A DNA stretch of 64,000 bases from Kribbella sindirgiensis (GCF_004331435.1 NZ_SJKA01000026.1:1-64000), one strand, 5' to 3'. Numbered from the stretch's first letter, positions 48,736-57,326 are shown. Numbers and translations are program-made. Notes: generated by a model not told the origin, from the letters alone.

Positions 48736-51207
48736 ATGTTGCGCCTCGCTGTCACCACGCTCCGGTATCGGACTGCCGCGTTCCTCGCGATCTTCGTCGC
48801 GGTCCTGCTCGGCGGGGCGCTGTTGTCCGCCGCCGGCGGCCTGCTCGAATCCGGCCTCCGCCTCAACGCCCCACCCCAACGCCTGGCCGCCGCCCCGATC
48901 GTCGTCACCGGCGACCCCGCCTACCACCCACCCAACGGCAGCGGCGCCGCCCCCTTCCCAGAACGCCCCCGCCTCGACCCCACCCTGACCAAGAAACTCG
49001 CCGGCACCCGAGGAGTCGCCCAAGCAGTCCCCGATCGCTCCTTCCCCGCGATCCTCACGACCCACCTGACCAATCCCGACTCCGCGGGTACGGCGCTCGC
49101 GGGCCACGGGTGGAGCTCCGCCCCGCTCACGCCGTACGAACTGACCACCGGCCGGGCGCCCCGCACCGGAGAGATCGTCCTGGACGAACGGCTGACCGAC
49201 GCCGCGAAGCCCGGTGATCGACTGGCTGTGACCGTCGGCGGCGAGTCGCGGACCTACACGCTGGCGGGGATCGCGCGAGCCCAGCACCGGGTGGATGTGC
49301 CAGGGGTCTTCTTCGCGGACTCGGATGTGCCTGCGGGGGTCGACGCGATCGGCCTGTTTCCGGCCAACGGAACCTCACCCCGCGACCTCGCGAAACGACT
49401 CGACCTCCCGACCGGCGTCAAGGCCTACACCGGCGACGACCGCGGCGTCGCGGAGTTCCAGGGAATCGCGACAAGCCTCCCGCTGATCATCATGTCCGGC
49501 GTCTTCGGCGGCATGGTGGCCGTGGTGATGGCACTCGTGGTCTCAGCCACGATCGGTCTGTCGGTACGCCAACGCCGCCGCGAACTCGCACTCCTCCGAG
49601 CCAGCGGCGCAACCCCACGCCAGGTCGCCAAGATGGTGATCGCCGAAACCATGCTCGTCGGCCTGATCGGCCTCGTCCTCGGCCTGCTCTGCGGTCGGAT
49701 CGCAGGTACCTGGATCTTCGGGCTGCTCGCCGACGGCGGAGTCGTCCCGCCGCAGCTGCGCTTCGACCAGGGTCCGCTCCCGTTCGCCGGCGCCGCACTC
49801 CTGACCTTCGCGGTACTGCGCGTCACCGTCGGAATCGCGGCCGGACAGGCGGCCCGGATCCGCCCGATCCAGGCCCTGGCGGAAGCCGCCGTACCGAACG
49901 TCGCGCTGGGCCGTATCCGGATCGTCATCGGCCTGATCTTCGCCGGAGCAACCGTCGCGATCGCGCTGTCGACACCGTTCATGGGACCGGCGAACGCCGC
50001 CGCGATCGGTGGACCGGCCGGCCTGACCGGATCGATCGCGGTCGCGATCCTGGCCCCGCTGGTGATCCAGCGATCCCTGGTCCCCCGCCTCACGCGACTC
50101 GTCGAGAAGCGCGGTACCAGCGGGGTCCTGGCGGTGATCAACCTGCGGGTCCGCGCCGTGCAGTTCGCCGCGATCCTGGTCCCGATCACGATCGCCACGG
50201 CGATTGCCATCGGCAACATCTACTCGCAGACCACCCAGCAGAAGGCCGCCGTCGAGGCGTTCACCGGCAACCTGGCCGCCGACGTAGCCGTGACCAGCAC
50301 GGCGGGCGGCATCGCGCCCGAGCTCACCGCAGCCGCCCGGTCGGTGCCCGGCGTCACCACGGTGTCCGAACTGGTCCGCAGCAAGGGCTGGATCGAGGAG
50401 CCGTACGACAAGTCCCACACCAGCGACGCGTGGCCGCTCCTCGGCCTGAGCGGTCCGGTCTACACGGGCAAGGTCAAGAAGGGTTCGCTGGACGATCTGA
50501 CCGGCGAGACCATCGCCCTCCCACCCGGTACGGCGAAGAAACTGAAGGTCGACGTCGGTTCGCAGATCGGCGTCCGCCTGGGCGACAACGCCCTGGTCAA
50601 GGTAAAGGTCGTCGCATTGGTCGAAGGCCCGTCCGGCTACGAGTCCCTCCTGCTCCCGGCGCAACTGCTGGCCACGCACACGACAACAGGTCTCCCAAGT
50701 CAGCTCCTGCTGAAAACGAACGGCACAAAGCTCGACCTCCCCGCGTGGCCCGGTACGACGGCCGGCGGCCGGGAGCTGCTCGGCGAGGGGCTGGACACCG
50801 GTCTCGGCGTGGACGCCTGGATCGGGTACCTGCTGGCTGCGATCGCGGTCGCGTACACGGCGATCGCCTCGGTGAACACGATCGCGGTCGCGGTGCTGGA
50901 CCGGCGGCGGGAGTTCGGGCTGCAGCGGCTGACCGGGTCGACCCGGCGGGAGGTGTCCCGGATGCTGACGCTCGAGGGGCTACTGATCGCCGGGCTCGGG
51001 TTGGCGGCCGGGCTGATCACGGCGGCGTTCACGGTGCTGCCGATCGCGATGGCGACCCGCGGATGGCCGATACCGTCCGGGTCGGTGTGGGTCCTGGCCG
51101 GCTGGATCGCGGTGGTTCTGCTCCTGGTGCTGCCGACCACCGCGATCACCGGCCGGATCGCGATGCGGTCCAGGCCGATGGACGCGCTCAGCTCACCCGT
51201 GGGCTGA
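48736..51207 (+). CDS. FtsX-like ABC permease (MacB-type, two FtsX domains)
   Basis: An 823-residue membrane protein. TM1 (AAFLAIFVAVLLGGALLSAAG) is followed by a large extracellular domain. The first FtsX core (about residues 250-380) includes SATIGLSVRQRRRELALLRA and GATPRQVAKMVIAET. Mid-chain TMs and a second extracellular domain follow, and the second FtsX core lies near the C-terminus (DRRREFGLQRLTGSTRREVS). The organisation fits exporters for antimicrobial peptides, lipoproteins or lipids. It forms an operon with the DUF1707 and ATPase genes. Its 3' end overlaps the convergent SseB-like gene by 15 bp. Substrate unknown. Confidence 0.93.
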   Translation: MLRLAVTTLRYRTAAFLAIFVAVLLGGALLSAAGGLLESGLRLNAPPQRLAAAPIVVTGDPAYHPPNGSGAAPFPERPRLDPTLTKKLAGTRGVAQAVPDRSFPAILTTHLTNPDSAGTALAGHGWSSAPLTPYELTTGRAPRTGEIVLDERLTDAAKPGDRLAVTVGGESRTYTLAGIARAQHRVDVPGVFFADSDVPAGVDAIGLFPANGTSPRDLAKRLDLPTGVKAYTGDDRGVAEFQGIATSLPLIIMSGVFGGMVAVVMALVVSATIGLSVRQRRRELALLRASGATPRQVAKMVIAETMLVGLIGLVLGLLCGRIAGTWIFGLLADGGVVPPQLRFDQGPLPFAGAALLTFAVLRVTVGIAAGQAARIRPIQALAEAAVPNVALGRIRIVIGLIFAGATVAIALSTPFMGPANAAAIGGPAGLTGSIAVAILAPLVIQRSLVPRLTRLVEKRGTSGVLAVINLRVRAVQFAAILVPITIATAIAIGNIYSQTTQQKAAVEAFTGNLAADVAVTSTAGGIAPELTAAARSVPGVTTVSELVRSKGWIEEPYDKSHTSDAWPLLGLSGPVYTGKVKKGSLDDLTGETIALPPGTAKKLKVDVGSQIGVRLGDNALVKVKVVALVEGPSGYESLLLPAQLLATHTTTGLPSQLLLKTNGTKLDLPAWPGTTAGGRELLGEGLDTGLGVDAWIGYLLAAIAVAYTAIASVNTIAVAVLDRRREFGLQRLTGSTRREVSRMLTLEGLLIAGLGLAAGLITAAFTVLPIAMATRGWPIPSGSVWVLAGWIAVVLLLVLPTTAITGRIAMRSRPMDALSSPVG

Positions 51208-51687
51208 TTCGATCCATCCGTAGCCGCCGTCTTCCAGGCGCACCACCTGGAGGCCGGCGGCCAGTCGCCGTACGTCGTCGGTCTCGATCACGCCCGCGGC
51301 CGGGCCGGCGATGTCCAGCACGATCGCCGCGGCGCCCTCCTGGACCGCCGCGGTGGCGACCAGTTGCGTGTGCTGGGGCATCGGGCGAGCCGCGGGATCC
51401 CAGCGGGCCAGACTCTCGGTGCCGCTGAACGCGAGGAGCGCGTTCCGCCCGTCCTGGCCCTGGAGCAGGACCACGGCCATGTCCGACGTCTTGTCGTGCG
51501 CGAGCCCGTTCTCGTCGTACTCCACCTCGCCGAGCATCGCGACGACCGGCACCAGCAGCCGCGCCTTGGTCAGCGCCGCCAGCACCGCTCCCTCGTCCCC
51601 GTCGGCGAGCGCCCGGGCCAGCGCCGGGTCCGCCGACCCGTCGTCGTTGTCGAAACCGGTGAAGGCCAGCCGCCGCTCTGGTTGCAT
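51193..51687 (-). CDS. SseB-family protein (N-terminal domain type)
   Basis: A 164-residue cytoplasmic protein matching the SseB N-terminal domain (LARALADGDEGAVLAALTKA, LLVPVVAML, ALLAFSGTESLARW, AGPAAGVIETDDVRRLA). ATG at 51687 begins the family core; an extended frame upstream enters the palindromic element at 51709. The name comes from E. coli serine-sensitivity enhancement, but the biochemical role is undefined. Convergent overlap with the FtsX gene. Confidence 0.85.
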   Translation of the reverse strand: MQPERRLAFTGFDNDDGSADPALARALADGDEGAVLAALTKARLLVPVVAMLGEVEYDENGLAHDKTSDMAVVLLQGQDGRNALLAFSGTESLARWDPAARPMPQHTQLVATAAVQEGAAAIVLDIAGPAAGVIETDDVRRLAAGLQVVRLEDGGYGWIESAHG

Positions 51688-51708
51688 GCCTGCATTCTCC
51701 CCGGACCC

Positions 51709-51808
51709 GGACCGCCACCACTCACCAACCCCGCCGAACCGAGCCTCCGGCACGCTCGGCACGCCGGGATGCGGGGCAGAATCGGAGGTTGATGAGTGGT
51801 GGAGGTCC
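51709..51808. repeat. Palindromic intergenic element, family 1, copy B
   Basis: Arms 51709-51730 and 51787-51808 match inverted at 20 of 22 positions and share their sequence with copy A at 14501-14602. The 56-bp centre is GC-rich but not clearly similar to that of copy A. It lies upstream of the SseB-like gene and abuts the family 2 element. Because the flanking genes are divergent, this copy is not placed as a terminator. Confidence 0.85.
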
Positions 51809-51901
51809 GGATCTCCAGGCCATCACAACTGCGGCTCGCGGGCGGAGGCACGCTCACGCCAGGGCGCGGACATCGATTGTGATGGCCTGGGGATCCGGAC
51901 C
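51804..51901. repeat. Palindromic intergenic element, family 2, copy A
   Basis: Arms 51804-51828 and 51877-51901 match inverted at 24 of 25 positions. The core CCAGGCCATCACAA recurs at 63887-63964. It shares its outermost GGTCC with the end of the family 1 element, so the two form a composite of nearly 200 bp within the 282-bp divergent gap. Confidence 0.87.
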
Positions 51902-51969
51902 GCGGTTTCAGGGGCACGTCAGGGCTGTTCCCCTCTTGGTTCGCGGGCCATCTGTGCGAGCCTGGACAT

Positions 51970-52467
51970 GTGCCTACTTACGACGCTTCGACGCTACTGC
52001 CGCTCTGCGCAGGCTTGACGCTGCTCGGACTGATCGGCTCGTGGTTCGCCTGGCGACGCCGTGGAATCGCGGCAGGGACGCGTGGGATCGCCTGGTCACT
52101 GCTACCGGTCTCGCTGTACATGACCGGGTTGCTCAAGGTGCTGTGGGAAGTGGTGCGTTCGGTTGTGAGCTGGGCCGCCCACCTGATCTTCTCGCCGACC
52201 GTGTGGGCCGGAGTCGCGCTGTTCGGCGTCTCGGTCGTGCTGTACGTCGTCTCGGGTGTAGCCCGGGGCCGCGGCGGGAACCAGAAGGCCGAGAAGGCAC
52301 AGAAGAAACCCGCCTCGCCCGCGGGAGAGCTGACGTCGACGGGCCCGGAGCCCGCGTCGGCCGCGACCGCCAAAGCTGCCAAGCCGTCAAAGGGGAAGGC
52401 GAAGCAGCAGGAATCGTCGGAGTTCGACGAGATCGAGGACATCCTGAAGCGCCATGGAATCAACTGA
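51970..52467 (+). CDS. Small membrane protein with charged C-terminal tail, unknown
   Basis: A 165-residue protein with three hydrophobic segments (LLPLCAGLTLLGLIGSWFAW, WSLLPVSLYMTGLL, VWAGVALFGVSVVLYVVSGV) and a cytoplasmic Lys/Ala/Glu-rich tail ending FDEIEDILKRHGIN. GTG at 51970 is the first start after the palindromic composite. It overlaps the following kinase gene by 14 bp, so the two are co-translated. No domain recognised; a short terminal helix of this kind could be a partner-binding motif (inference). Confidence 0.7.
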   Translation: MPTYDASTLLPLCAGLTLLGLIGSWFAWRRRGIAAGTRGIAWSLLPVSLYMTGLLKVLWEVVRSVVSWAAHLIFSPTVWAGVALFGVSVVLYVVSGVARGRGGNQKAEKAQKKPASPAGELTSTGPEPASAATAKAAKPSKGKAKQQESSEFDEIEDILKRHGIN

Positions 52468-53128
52468 CAAGGCCCTTGACCAAGGCCCGAACCCCCTGAC
52501 CATCGACTCACTGCTGGACAACGTCCAGGCCGGTGCGCCACGCCTCGGCCGGACCAGGCTGATCGGTATCGACGGCCCCGCCGGGTCCGGCAAGACGACC
52601 GTCGCCGCCGCCCTCGAGGCCCGGGCGAAGGCCCGCGACCTGAACACCTACGTCATCCACATGGACGACCTGTACGACGGCTGGGACGGAGCCGAGCGTG
52701 GATTCGCCCTGCTCCGCGATCACGTCCTGCAACGGCTGGCCGACGGCCGCGAAGGGCGGTACCGGCGGTACGACTGGTATCAGGGCGTGTACGCCGAGCT
52801 GCACGTCGTACCGAACACTGTGGACCTGCTGATCGTCGAAGGTGTCACTGCCTGCGACCGGGACGCGGGCCACTGGCAGGCGTTGCGGCTCTGGGTCGAG
52901 ACGTCGAACGAGGTTCGCCTGGACCGCGGGATCGAACGCGACGGCGAGGCCCTCCGTGACCACTGGCTGGAGTGGATGCGCTGGGAACGCGACCACTTCG
53001 CCGACCAGGCCACCCGCTCCCGCGCCCACGTGATCGTCGACGGCGACCCGTCGACGCCCTTCGACCCGGCGCTCGAACTCGTCACGAAGTCGGTGGCGCT
53101 CCCGCCGCACGACTCAGCTGCTTCCTGA
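52454..53128 (+). CDS. Uridine-kinase-like P-loop NTPase
   Basis: A 224-residue nucleoside/small-molecule kinase-fold protein. Walker A is GIDGPAGSGKTTVAA (about residues 36-50), the substrate/metal acidic motif is VIHMDDLYDGWDGAERG, the Walker-B-like strand is LLIVEGVTACD, and the lid region is RLDRGIERDG. The pattern matches uridine kinase/phosphoribulokinase relatives. ATG at 52454 lies inside the 3' end of the preceding membrane gene. Phosphoacceptor unknown. The 3' end overlaps the convergent methyltransferase gene by 47 bp. Confidence 0.85.
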   Translation: MESTDKALDQGPNPLTIDSLLDNVQAGAPRLGRTRLIGIDGPAGSGKTTVAAALEARAKARDLNTYVIHMDDLYDGWDGAERGFALLRDHVLQRLADGREGRYRRYDWYQGVYAELHVVPNTVDLLIVEGVTACDRDAGHWQALRLWVETSNEVRLDRGIERDGEALRDHWLEWMRWERDHFADQATRSRAHVIVDGDPSTPFDPALELVTKSVALPPHDSAAS

Positions 53129-53876
53129 CCGAGATCAGCCGGGCCCGCGGGTGGTGCGTCCACTCGCCGTCGGGTGCTTCCGCGAGGTACTTCGCCCGGA
53201 GTTCCGCGATGTAGTCGTCTCCGCGCGCCAGCGCGAGCGCACGCATCGGCCCGGCGTGGTTGGCGGCGTCGAAGTACTCCGCCGCGCCCGGATGGGTCAT
53301 GGGGAACGACAGGTGGACGTCGCGTTCGATCACGGCGCCGTCGAGGGCCGGGATCAGATCGTCCTCCCAGGAGTTGTCGCGCCCGGCGTCGATCACCTTG
53401 TCGAGAAGGGCGAACGGACCGGTGTCCTCGATGGTCCCGGGCCAGTAGACAACGCACAGGCGGCCCCCGGGCCGAAGTACGTCGTACCAGGACCGGATCG
53501 CGGTGGCGGGATCCGGGAGCTGCTGGAGGCCGAACACCGAGACCACGGCCGCGGCGGACCAGGCCGGGTCCAGCGTCATGGCATTTCCTTGGACGACCTC
53601 GACCAATGGGTTCCCGGCGGCCCGGAGGCGGGCGAGCCGGACCATCCCGGCGGACAGGTCGATGCCGGCGATCCGCCGACCGGGCCATCGTGGCGCCAGC
53701 AGCGCCAGCTCGGGAAACGTCCCGCAGCACGGCACCAGGACCGGACCCTCCGGTACGTCGTCGAGCTCGTCGACGGCGGCCCGGACCCACGGTGCGAAGC
53801 GTGGGACGAAGTACGTTTCGTAGCCCTCGGCCGCCTCGTCCCAGCTCTGGGCGAGCCTCGCCAGGCGATCCGTCAC
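53082..53876 (-). CDS. Class I SAM-dependent methyltransferase
   Basis: A 264-residue Rossmann methyltransferase. Motif I appears as VLVPCCGTFPELALLAP (Cys residues replace some of the usual Gly), the acidic loop is IAGIDLSAGMVRLARLRAAG, and post-motifs include VVSVFGLQQLPDP and VLRPGGRLCVVYWPG. GTG at 53876 overlaps the truncated-haemoglobin stop (GTGA), so both genes are in one unit. Substrate unknown. Confidence 0.9.
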   Translation of the reverse strand: MTDRLARLAQSWDEAAEGYETYFVPRFAPWVRAAVDELDDVPEGPVLVPCCGTFPELALLAPRWPGRRIAGIDLSAGMVRLARLRAAGNPLVEVVQGNAMTLDPAWSAAAVVSVFGLQQLPDPATAIRSWYDVLRPGGRLCVVYWPGTIEDTGPFALLDKVIDAGRDNSWEDDLIPALDGAVIERDVHLSFPMTHPGAAEYFDAANHAGPMRALALARGDDYIAELRAKYLAEAPDGEWTHHPRARLISVRKQLSRAAGAPPTS

Positions 53877-54313
53877 GTCTCCAGTCCGTCCCAGGACCAG
53901 CGCGGGACGGGCTGGTCGTCGGCGATGTCGTCGACGTCGTGGCGATACATCGTGGTGAAGGTCGCCCAGGCGAAGTAGTCGTGCAGTACGGCCCTGGTCC
54001 GCTCGTCGTCGATGCCGGCCGCGATCACTGCCTCGTCGAAGCACGCGATCGCCCGGTGGTTCATCTCGTCGTGCTCGCCGTTTCCGGCATGGCGGCGCTG
54101 CACCGACGCCTCGTCGCCGTACGCCTCGGTGTAGGCAGGCGGTCCGCCCAGTGCCTCACCCCAGTACGCCGCCAGCCGCTCGGTGTGATCCGGCCGCGCG
54201 CCACCGTGGAAGGCGTGGCTGACGACCTCGTCCGCCATCACCCGCTCGTGCCACTCAGCCGCCAGCCGCACCATACCTTCGGCCCCACCCGCCGCTTCGT
54301 AAACGGTCTCCAT
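53873..54313 (-). CDS. Truncated haemoglobin, group II-like
   Basis: A 146-residue globin of the 2-over-2 type. The haem-proximal His is likely in SVQRRHAG, the distal-pocket region is around WHERVMADEVVSHAFHG and LAAYWGEALGGPPAYTEAYG, and the C-terminus carries VPRWSWDG, typical of trHbO-type proteins. It may bind O2 or NO for redox protection. It is first of a two-gene unit with a methyltransferase (4-bp overlap) and lies 23 bp downstream of the ECF42 gene on the same strand. Confidence 0.88.
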   Translation of the reverse strand: METVYEAAGGAEGMVRLAAEWHERVMADEVVSHAFHGGARPDHTERLAAYWGEALGGPPAYTEAYGDEASVQRRHAGNGEHDEMNHRAIACFDEAVIAAGIDDERTRAVLHDYFAWATFTTMYRHDVDDIADDQPVPRWSWDGLET

Positions 54314-54336
54314 CCAGCCATGTTAGGGCGCGCACC

Positions 54337-55557
54337 TTACTTTTGGAGGCCGGTGAGGCGGCGGCGGACCAGGTTGCGTTCGGGTTCGGAGCCGGCCAGG
54401 GCGAGGGCCTGCTCGTAGGCGGTGATTGCCTCCGGCAAACGTCCGAGGCGTTGCAGCAGGTCTGCGCGGGCCAGCGCGAACGGGTGGTAGTCCTGGAGCC
54501 GGGGATCAGCCGCTAGCTCGGCTAGCAGTGCTAGCCCCGCTTCAGGGCCGTCGCGGAGCGCGATCGCGGCGGCGCGGTTCAGCGCGATCACCGGTGACGG
54601 GTCGAGGCCCAGCAGTACGTCGTACAGCTGGACGATCTGGGGCCAGTCGGTGCTCCCGAACTCGGCGGCCTCGTCGTGGACCGCGTTGATCGCGGCCTGG
54701 ACGGCGTACGGTCCGGGCGGCCCGCCGGTGAGGGCGGTGACGACCAGGTCGCGGCCCTCGGCGACCATCTCGTGGTCCCAGCGGCCGCGGTCCTGGTCCT
54801 CGAGCAGGACGATCTCGCCGCCGGGGCCGGTGCGGGCGTCGCGGCGGGCGTGGATCAGCAGCATCAGCGCCAGCAGGCCGGTGACCTCGCGCTCGCCGGG
54901 GAGAAGACGGTGCAGGATCCGGGCCAGGCGGATCGCTTCCTCGGCCAGGTCCAGGCGTTGCAGGTACGGTCCGGAGCTGGCGGCGTACCCCTCGGTGAAG
55001 ACCGAGTAGATCACCTGCAGTACGCCGGGCAGTCGCTCCGGCAGCTCGTCCGGGCCGGGGACGCGGAACGGGATCCGCGCCTCCCGGATCTTCTTCTTCG
55101 CGCGGACGATCCGCTTCGCCATCGTCGCGGTCGGGACCAGGAACGCCCGCGCGACCTCCGGCGTGGTCAGCCCGGCGAGGCACCGCAGCGTCAGCGCGCC
55201 GCGGTCCTCGGCGGCGAGCGCCGGGTGGGTGCAGGTGAAGAACAGCTGCAGCCGCTCGTCGGGCAGTTCGTCCCCGGTCGCCTGCGGCGTCGGGCGATCC
55301 GCCTCGACCTGCAGGATCGCGAGTTTGGCGGCGTACACCTGGTCCCGGCGGAGCCGGTCGACCGCCTTCCGCCGGGCGGTGGTCATCAACCAGCCGCCCG
55401 GGTTCGGCGGTACGCCGTCGACCGGCCAGCGCGTGAGCGCCGCCTCGATCGCCTCCGACGTGACCTCCTCGGCCAGGTCGAGGTCCCCGAACCTCCGAGC
55501 TAGCGCTGCTAGCAAACGGCCGCGCTCCTCCCGGAAGACCGCCTCGACCTGCTCCAT
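54337..55557 (-). CDS. ECF42-group sigma factor with TPR-like C-terminal domain
   Basis: A 406-residue sigma factor. Sigma2 (residues 1-75, with LDLAEEVTSEAIEAALTRWP and PGGWLMTTARRKAVDRLRRD) and sigma4 (about 110-165, with GLTTPEVARAFLVPTATMAK) are followed by a 200-plus-residue helical C-terminal region with TPR-like repeats (GPEAGLALLAELAADPRLQD, GRLPEAITAYEQALAL), the ECF42 hallmark. ATG at 55557 lies 2 bp after the DGPF gene stop. ECF42 genes are usually next to DGPF/YCII genes, as here. No dedicated anti-sigma gene is seen. Confidence 0.94.
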   Translation of the reverse strand: MEQVEAVFREERGRLLAALARRFGDLDLAEEVTSEAIEAALTRWPVDGVPPNPGGWLMTTARRKAVDRLRRDQVYAAKLAILQVEADRPTPQATGDELPDERLQLFFTCTHPALAAEDRGALTLRCLAGLTTPEVARAFLVPTATMAKRIVRAKKKIREARIPFRVPGPDELPERLPGVLQVIYSVFTEGYAASSGPYLQRLDLAEEAIRLARILHRLLPGEREVTGLLALMLLIHARRDARTGPGGEIVLLEDQDRGRWDHEMVAEGRDLVVTALTGGPPGPYAVQAAINAVHDEAAEFGSTDWPQIVQLYDVLLGLDPSPVIALNRAAAIALRDGPEAGLALLAELAADPRLQDYHPFALARADLLQRLGRLPEAITAYEQALALAGSEPERNLVRRRLTGLQK

Positions 55558-55559
55558 CC

Positions 55560-55904
55560 TCAGAACTCCGCGACCGGCCGCACGATCACCGAACCGCCGC
55601 CGCGCGATCCCGGGCACTTCGCGGCCCAGTCGAGCGCCACGTCCAGGTCCGGTACGTCGATCACGTAGAACCCGCCGAGCACCTCCCGGGTCTCCGCGAA
55701 CGGCCCGTCGGTCACGGTCCGCTTGCCGTCGTTGGCGACCTCGACCCGGGTCGCGGTGACCAGATCGGCCAGCGACTCGGAGGCGACCACCACGCCCGCG
55801 TCGGTGATCTCCTTGTCGAACCGCATCCAGTCCTCCGGCTCACACCCCACCGGTGCGTCCTGCAGGTCCAGCTCGCCGGCGTTGATCAGCAGCAGATATT
55901 TCAT
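55560..55904 (-). CDS. YCII-related DGPF-domain protein
   Basis: A 114-residue protein with the signature TVTDGPFAETREVLGGFYVID and an N-terminal MKYLLLINAGE strand. It forms an alpha-beta ferredoxin-like fold of unknown activity. The ribosome site AGGAGG precedes the ATG by 7 nt. It lies 2 bp upstream of the ECF42 sigma gene, matching the known ECF42-DGPF association, and is the probable main target of that sigma factor. Confidence 0.93.
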   Translation of the reverse strand: MKYLLLINAGELDLQDAPVGCEPEDWMRFDKEITDAGVVVASESLADLVTATRVEVANDGKRTVTDGPFAETREVLGGFYVIDVPDLDVALDWAAKCPGSRGGGSVIVRPVAEF

Positions 55905-55984
55905 GTCGTTCCTCCTGTGAGCGTGTCTACAGCATCACTACGAACGGGGTCGCCCCCGATGGACCGGTCAGTCAGGATTGGGGC

Positions 55985-56869
55985 ATGACTGTTTTGCCTT
56001 CGGGTGAGCAATGGGTCCTCCGCGGCGGCGGGTACGAGGTGACGGTGGTGAGTGTCGGCGGCGGGCTGCGGGACCTCACGTACGACGGGCGCCCGGTCCT
56101 GCTCGCGTACGGCGAGGACGAGGCGGCGCATGCCGGACTCGGGCAGCACCTGTTCCCGTGGCCGAACCGGATCACGGACGGGCAGTACACGTTCGAGGGC
56201 GCCGACCAGCAGCTGTACCTGACCGAACCGGCCCGCCAGAACGCGATCCACGGCCTCACCCGCTGGGCGAACTGGGTCCGCCTCGACGACGGCTCCGACG
56301 GAGCTGCTGTGGCGGTCGGCCACCGCCTGCACGGCCAGCCGGGTTACCCCCACCAGCTCGAGCTCCGCCTCGATTACCACCTGACGGACAGGCTGACGGT
56401 AGCCGCGACTGCCACCAACGTGGGCCGATCAACAGCGCCGTACGGCTATGGAGCGCACCCGTACCTCAGCGTCGGTCGCCCGATCGACGAGTGCATCCTC
56501 GAATTCACCGCAGCGCAGCGGCTCGAGGTGTCCGCGGACCGTATGGCGCCGGTGGGCCTGACGCCGGTCGACGGTTCGCCGTACGACTTCCGTGAGCCGC
56601 GACTGATCGGCTCGACCTCGATCGACAACGCGTTCACCGGCCTGGACGGCGAGTGGACCGTGTCCCTCACCGACCCGGACAGCGGCGCGCGGTCGGTGCT
56701 GACGAGTGACACGCCGTGGATGCAGCTGTTCACCGGCGAGGCGGTCGGGCGTACGGCGCTCGCGGTCGAGCCGATGACCTGCCCGCCGGACGCATTCCGT
56801 ACCGGTCAGGACCTCGTCGTCCTCAAGCCCGGCGACTCACAGACGACTAGTTTTCAGGTATCCGTTTAG
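55985..56869 (+). CDS. Aldose 1-epimerase (mutarotase)-family protein
   Basis: A 294-residue beta-supersandwich sugar epimerase. Motifs: HLFPWPNRITDGQYTFEG, NAIHGLTRWANW with the catalytic His, YGYGAHPYLSVG with the second His, and GRTALAVEPMTCPPDAF with the general-base Glu. It interconverts alpha and beta anomers of aldoses; it is of the actinobacterial YeaD/GalM-like group. ATG at 55985 has no strong ribosome site. It is not near other sugar genes. Its 3' end overlaps the convergent PH-domain gene by 23 bp. Confidence 0.92.
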   Translation: MTVLPSGEQWVLRGGGYEVTVVSVGGGLRDLTYDGRPVLLAYGEDEAAHAGLGQHLFPWPNRITDGQYTFEGADQQLYLTEPARQNAIHGLTRWANWVRLDDGSDGAAVAVGHRLHGQPGYPHQLELRLDYHLTDRLTVAATATNVGRSTAPYGYGAHPYLSVGRPIDECILEFTAAQRLEVSADRMAPVGLTPVDGSPYDFREPRLIGSTSIDNAFTGLDGEWTVSLTDPDSGARSVLTSDTPWMQLFTGEAVGRTALAVEPMTCPPDAFRTGQDLVVLKPGDSQTTSFQVSV

Positions 56870-57311
56870 GACCGGCGCCGTGTTCGCGGGCGACCGCTGC
56901 CAGCTGCTTGGCGGCGCGGCTCGCCCGCGCACCCTCGGCCGCCTGGACCGCGAGAATGCCGATCCGGTTGTCATCGGCATCGAACAGCTGCAGCCACGCG
57001 TCGCCCGGCCGGAACCGCAGCGCGCTGACCTCCGACCACTGCAATGTGTACGACTTGAACACGTTCCGGATCCGCAGCCGGTCCGCGTACGCCGTGACGC
57101 GCAGCGTGGTCATCCGGTACAGGATCCAGAGAATCGCGCCGAAGAACGCGAGCAGCGTGAGCCGCTGGAACCAGTCGAACGACCCACGATCCTCCGGCGA
57201 CAACCGGAACCAGATCACCCCGAACACGGCAATCAGCGACAACCCCATCCCACCCGCCATCGCGGCAATGATCCGCGGATGAAACACGTAGAGACGGTCG
57301 GAGCCGGGCAT
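56847..57311 (-). CDS. Bacterial PH-domain membrane protein
   Basis: A 154-residue protein with two N-terminal hydrophobic segments (IIAAMAGGMGLSLIAVFGVI, LTLLAFFGAILWILYRM) and a PH-like domain (LRIRNVFKSYTLQWSEVSAL, then FRPGDAWLQLFDADDNRIGI). Such proteins often follow hisE-hisG in actinobacteria, which is the arrangement here: it starts 15 bp after hisG on the same strand. Function unknown. Confidence 0.85.
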   Translation of the reverse strand: MPGSDRLYVFHPRIIAAMAGGMGLSLIAVFGVIWFRLSPEDRGSFDWFQRLTLLAFFGAILWILYRMTTLRVTAYADRLRIRNVFKSYTLQWSEVSALRFRPGDAWLQLFDADDNRIGILAVQAAEGARASRAAKQLAAVAREHGAGPKRIPEN

Positions 57312-57326
57312 GTCGCTCTCGGTCCG

